A stretch of 64,000 bases of DNA from Kolteria novifilia (lineage in GTDB: Bacteria; Planctomycetota; Planctomycetia; Kolteriales; Kolteriaceae), in the NCBI GenBank assembly GCA_007748055.1, contig CP036279.1:434001-498000 (forward strand), given 5' to 3'. Both the position numbers and the translations under genes were made by a program. The notes beneath the pieces are model-generated. The model had not been told where the DNA came from. It saw only the letters and a list, made by a program, of their open reading frames with translations, and did not search any database. The stretch's first letter is position 1, and each line of letters opens with the position of its first letter. Of the stretch, positions 62,320 to 64,000 are shown in pieces.

Positions 62320-63279
62320 TTACTTCGACGCCTCTTCCGACGGGGCGGACGCCTCCGCGGGGGCCGGCTCCTTGCCGATCCCGAACAGCGGCCGCGTGAT
62401 GAACGCCCGAATCAAGGCATCGAGACCACCCCAAACGCCCGTTGGCACCGTGGCCAGGACGAGCAGGGCGAACATCTCGATCAGATTCTTGTTGACGATC
62501 AAGTAGTGTCCTTCGGCCTTGGGAGTGAGCGGCAATCCGGGCCACGGGGGCATCGAGAGATAGAACATCGCGAGCAATCCCACCGCTCCCAGCGCCGAGA
62601 GCCGACTGAAGAGACCGAGGACCAAGCAGCCGCCAAGAATCGCCAGCCCCCACATCGTCGTGAGATTGATCTGATCGAGCTTGGAGCGTTCCTGCCACTT
62701 GACCGGCGGTAATCCCTTCTTTTGCTGCTCGTCAGTACGTGTACCGATGAGCTTTCGATGGAATTCCTCGTCCCATTCCTTCACGGGACCAACGAGCTCC
62801 CGCTGCTCGGCGAAGAGCTTGCCCTGCGACTTCTTGAGCCGATCGCGCTCGAAGGAAGGACTCGGTGTCGCGTCCTCCTCTTCCCACTTGGCCACGGCTT
62901 CCTTGTAGCTCGCGATCTCTTTGGCGGTCTCTTCCTTGGCCAGGTAGTCATTCACCTTCTGACTCAGCTCGGCGATGTCCTTGTCGACGGCGGTCACTTG
63001 GGATTGGTCGAAGGCGTAAAAGTCCTCGAACGTCTGCGCCTCGGCCTTCCAGCGATCCGTCACGACTTGGCCATCGAGCCAGCCATGACCATGAAAATCA
63101 TCGACCAAACCTCGAAAATAGTCCCGCATCGGGCCGGTCGAGTTCCGCAGATACATCTCGGCGGAAAAGGGTTTGGCATGGTAGTACGTCTCGTCGAGCT
63201 TCCAGACGCCTTCGTAAAGCAAATGCCACCCGATAGCGATACGCAAAAGGACGAGTAAAAATTTGGTCAATCCGTTCAT
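62320..63279 (-). CDS. DoxX-like membrane protein with coiled-coil insert
   Basis: 319 residues from the ATG at 63279. First helix TKFLLVLLRIAIGWHLLYEGVWKL is the DoxX start; the helical group LTTMWGLAILGGCLVLGLFSRLSALGAVGLLAMFYLS and NKNLIEMFALLVLATVPTGV completes it. A 150-residue hydrophilic insert with coiled coil (QSQVTAVDKDIAELSQKVNDYLAKEETAKEIASYKEAVAKWEEED) sits between helix 1 and helix 2. It is the first gene of the operon with the two oxidoreductases. Role perhaps electron or thiol-linked; unknown. Confidence 0.75.
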   Translation of the reverse strand: MNGLTKFLLVLLRIAIGWHLLYEGVWKLDETYYHAKPFSAEMYLRNSTGPMRDYFRGLVDDFHGHGWLDGQVVTDRWKAEAQTFEDFYAFDQSQVTAVDKDIAELSQKVNDYLAKEETAKEIASYKEAVAKWEEEDATPSPSFERDRLKKSQGKLFAEQRELVGPVKEWDEEFHRKLIGTRTDEQQKKGLPPVKWQERSKLDQINLTTMWGLAILGGCLVLGLFSRLSALGAVGLLAMFYLSMPPWPGLPLTPKAEGHYLIVNKNLIEMFALLVLATVPTGVWGGLDALIRAFITRPLFGIGKEPAPAEASAPSEEASK

Positions 63280-63556
63280 GGGGTCGGAAAATTTTCCCTC
63301 CTGGGCGGTTATGGGACCGAGAAAGGCTCGGGCGCCTGGGTCAAGATGAACGATAATCGCACGGCCGAGTGTTGGCCGCAATGGGCAGGAATCGGCAGGC
63401 CACCGATTTTCTTTAGCATAAGCGCGCGCCAAGTCCCGGTCAGCAAAAATCCGGGACAACTGGCACCAACCTCTCCCCCACCAACCCGTACGATCGGGCG
63501 AACTCGGAAAGGAACTTGACGCGACCAGCCCCCAGACCTAGGTTGATTAGCTGCAA

Positions 63557-63630
<74 letters not shown>

Positions 63631-63710
63631 TTCCTAAACCCTTTCAACGCAACACGTTACCGCCCGCCATATTGGTCCGTTAATCGGTCTGTCTTCGTGG
63701 TCCGTTATTT

Positions 63711-63727
63711 TGTCACGAAACGTGACA
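63711..63727. promoter_or_regulatory. Palindrome upstream of IS630 transposase
   Basis: TGTCACGAAACGTGACA, seven-base arms around AAA, 105 bp before the transposase ATG. A direct repeat TGGTCCGTTA lies at 63673 and 63699. It may be the insertion-sequence end or a regulator site; the true end of the element cannot be fixed from this window. Confidence 0.4.
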
Positions 63728-63831
63728 CGGAGAGCCTCCTCTAGTGGTTCATCTATCCTAGGATTTCGGGTTGGTTGATTGCTTCTGTTCGAGGAAACTT
63801 GCTGCTTCCTGGAAAGCACGGAGGTTTCCCA

Positions 63832-64000
63832 ATGAACAAGAAGTACATCGTTCGCCTCACGGAAGAGGAACGCGCAACTTGTCACGCGGTCATCAAGAAG
63901 CTCAAAGGCTCCTCCCAGAAGGTTCGACGGGCACAAATGCTCTTGAAGACAGACGCCAACGGTCCGGCGTGGACGGATGAGAGAATTGCCGAGGCTTTTG
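63832..64000 (+). CDS. IS630-family transposase, N-terminal part (runs off the window)
   Basis: 56 residues visible, ATG after GGAGG. The N-terminus YIVRLTEEERATCHAVIKKLKGSSQKVRRAQMLLKTDANGPAWTDERIAEAF is the HTH part (HTH_29) typical of IS630-like transposases. The DDE catalytic domain lies outside. It sits 200 bp downstream of tRNA-Val. Whether the element is complete is unknown. Confidence 0.8.
   Translation, partial: MNKKYIVRLTEEERATCHAVIKKLKGSSQKVRRAQMLLKTDANGPAWTDERIAEAF

Noticed and set aside
63634-63936. Minus-strand frame downstream of tRNA-Val
   Set aside because: It overlaps the IS630 transposase start in the opposite direction and has no recognised features.

Overview
The window is GC-rich bacterial DNA and looks like a planctomycete, probably of the Isosphaeraceae/Pirellulaceae kind. 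Evidence: three DUF1559 prepilin-like proteins, BBP7/Lpg1974-type outer-membrane barrels, a PVC-type dehydrogenase/HEAT/cytochrome c protein, Tat-exported Gfo/Idh/MocA oxidoreductases, a BlaI/BlaR1-like pair with a TIGR03067-like tail, and many short palindromic repeats between genes. No rRNA or CRISPR is present. Two tRNAs are: His(GTG) near 3.0 kb and Val(GAC) near 63.6 kb.

Layout. 0-3 kb: 2-oxoacid:ferredoxin oxidoreductase (korA end, korB), an overlapping zinc-ribbon/CBS gene and a bifunctional-nuclease-family gene. 3-6 kb: tRNA-His, PH-domain membrane protein, TsaE, an outer-membrane barrel and a MetG-beta-like tRNA-binding protein. 6-10.5 kb: a 200-bp tandem duplication, a lipoprotein, two DUF1559 proteins and a TsdA-like dihaem cytochrome. 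10.9-17 kb: mostly single-gene units (exported O-methyltransferase, DsrE-like, epimerase, ferritin-like, SPW-like, VKOR-like) separated by repeats. 17-21.7 kb: BBP7 barrel, then a DUF4139 gene and a zinc-finger gene flanked by two inverted MITE-like elements. 22.3-26.6 kb: an AT-richer restriction-modification-like operon (N6-adenine methylase, PD-(D/E)xK nuclease, XRE regulator). 26.7-31.1 kb: DUF6584-like, GT2/LAB_N/lipoprotein operon, TruA, tandem GNAT. 31.1-32.2 kb: noncoding repeat island. 32.3-37.5 kb: BlaI/BlaR1-like pair and the PVC cytochrome. 37.7-38.6 kb: third DUF1559 protein.

38.8-50.4 kb is a colinear flagellar operon: flgF-like, flgG, flgA, flgH, flgI, flgJ (rod domain only), flgN, flgK, flgL, fliW, csrA. 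It supplies distal rod, P and L rings and hook-filament junction, and ends with the FliW/CsrA switch that controls flagellin translation. 50.4-58.9 kb: DegT aminotransferase coupled to a prenyltransferase-repeat protein, pgsA, rimO, a SemiSWEET-like protein, an internally duplicated membrane protein, a C1 peptidase with a small partner, and an Fpg/Nei glycosylase. 59-63.3 kb: DoxX-like membrane protein and two paralogous Gfo/Idh/MocA proteins. The window ends with tRNA-Val and the start of an IS630-family transposase.

The least ordinary items are the methylase/nuclease/XRE operon, the MITE-flanked DUF4139 cassette, the apparent one-base frameshift in the BlaR1-like tail, the paralogous oxidoreductase that has lost its twin arginine, and the dense repeat island at 31-32 kb. 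All family calls are by eye from motifs and were not searched against databases.
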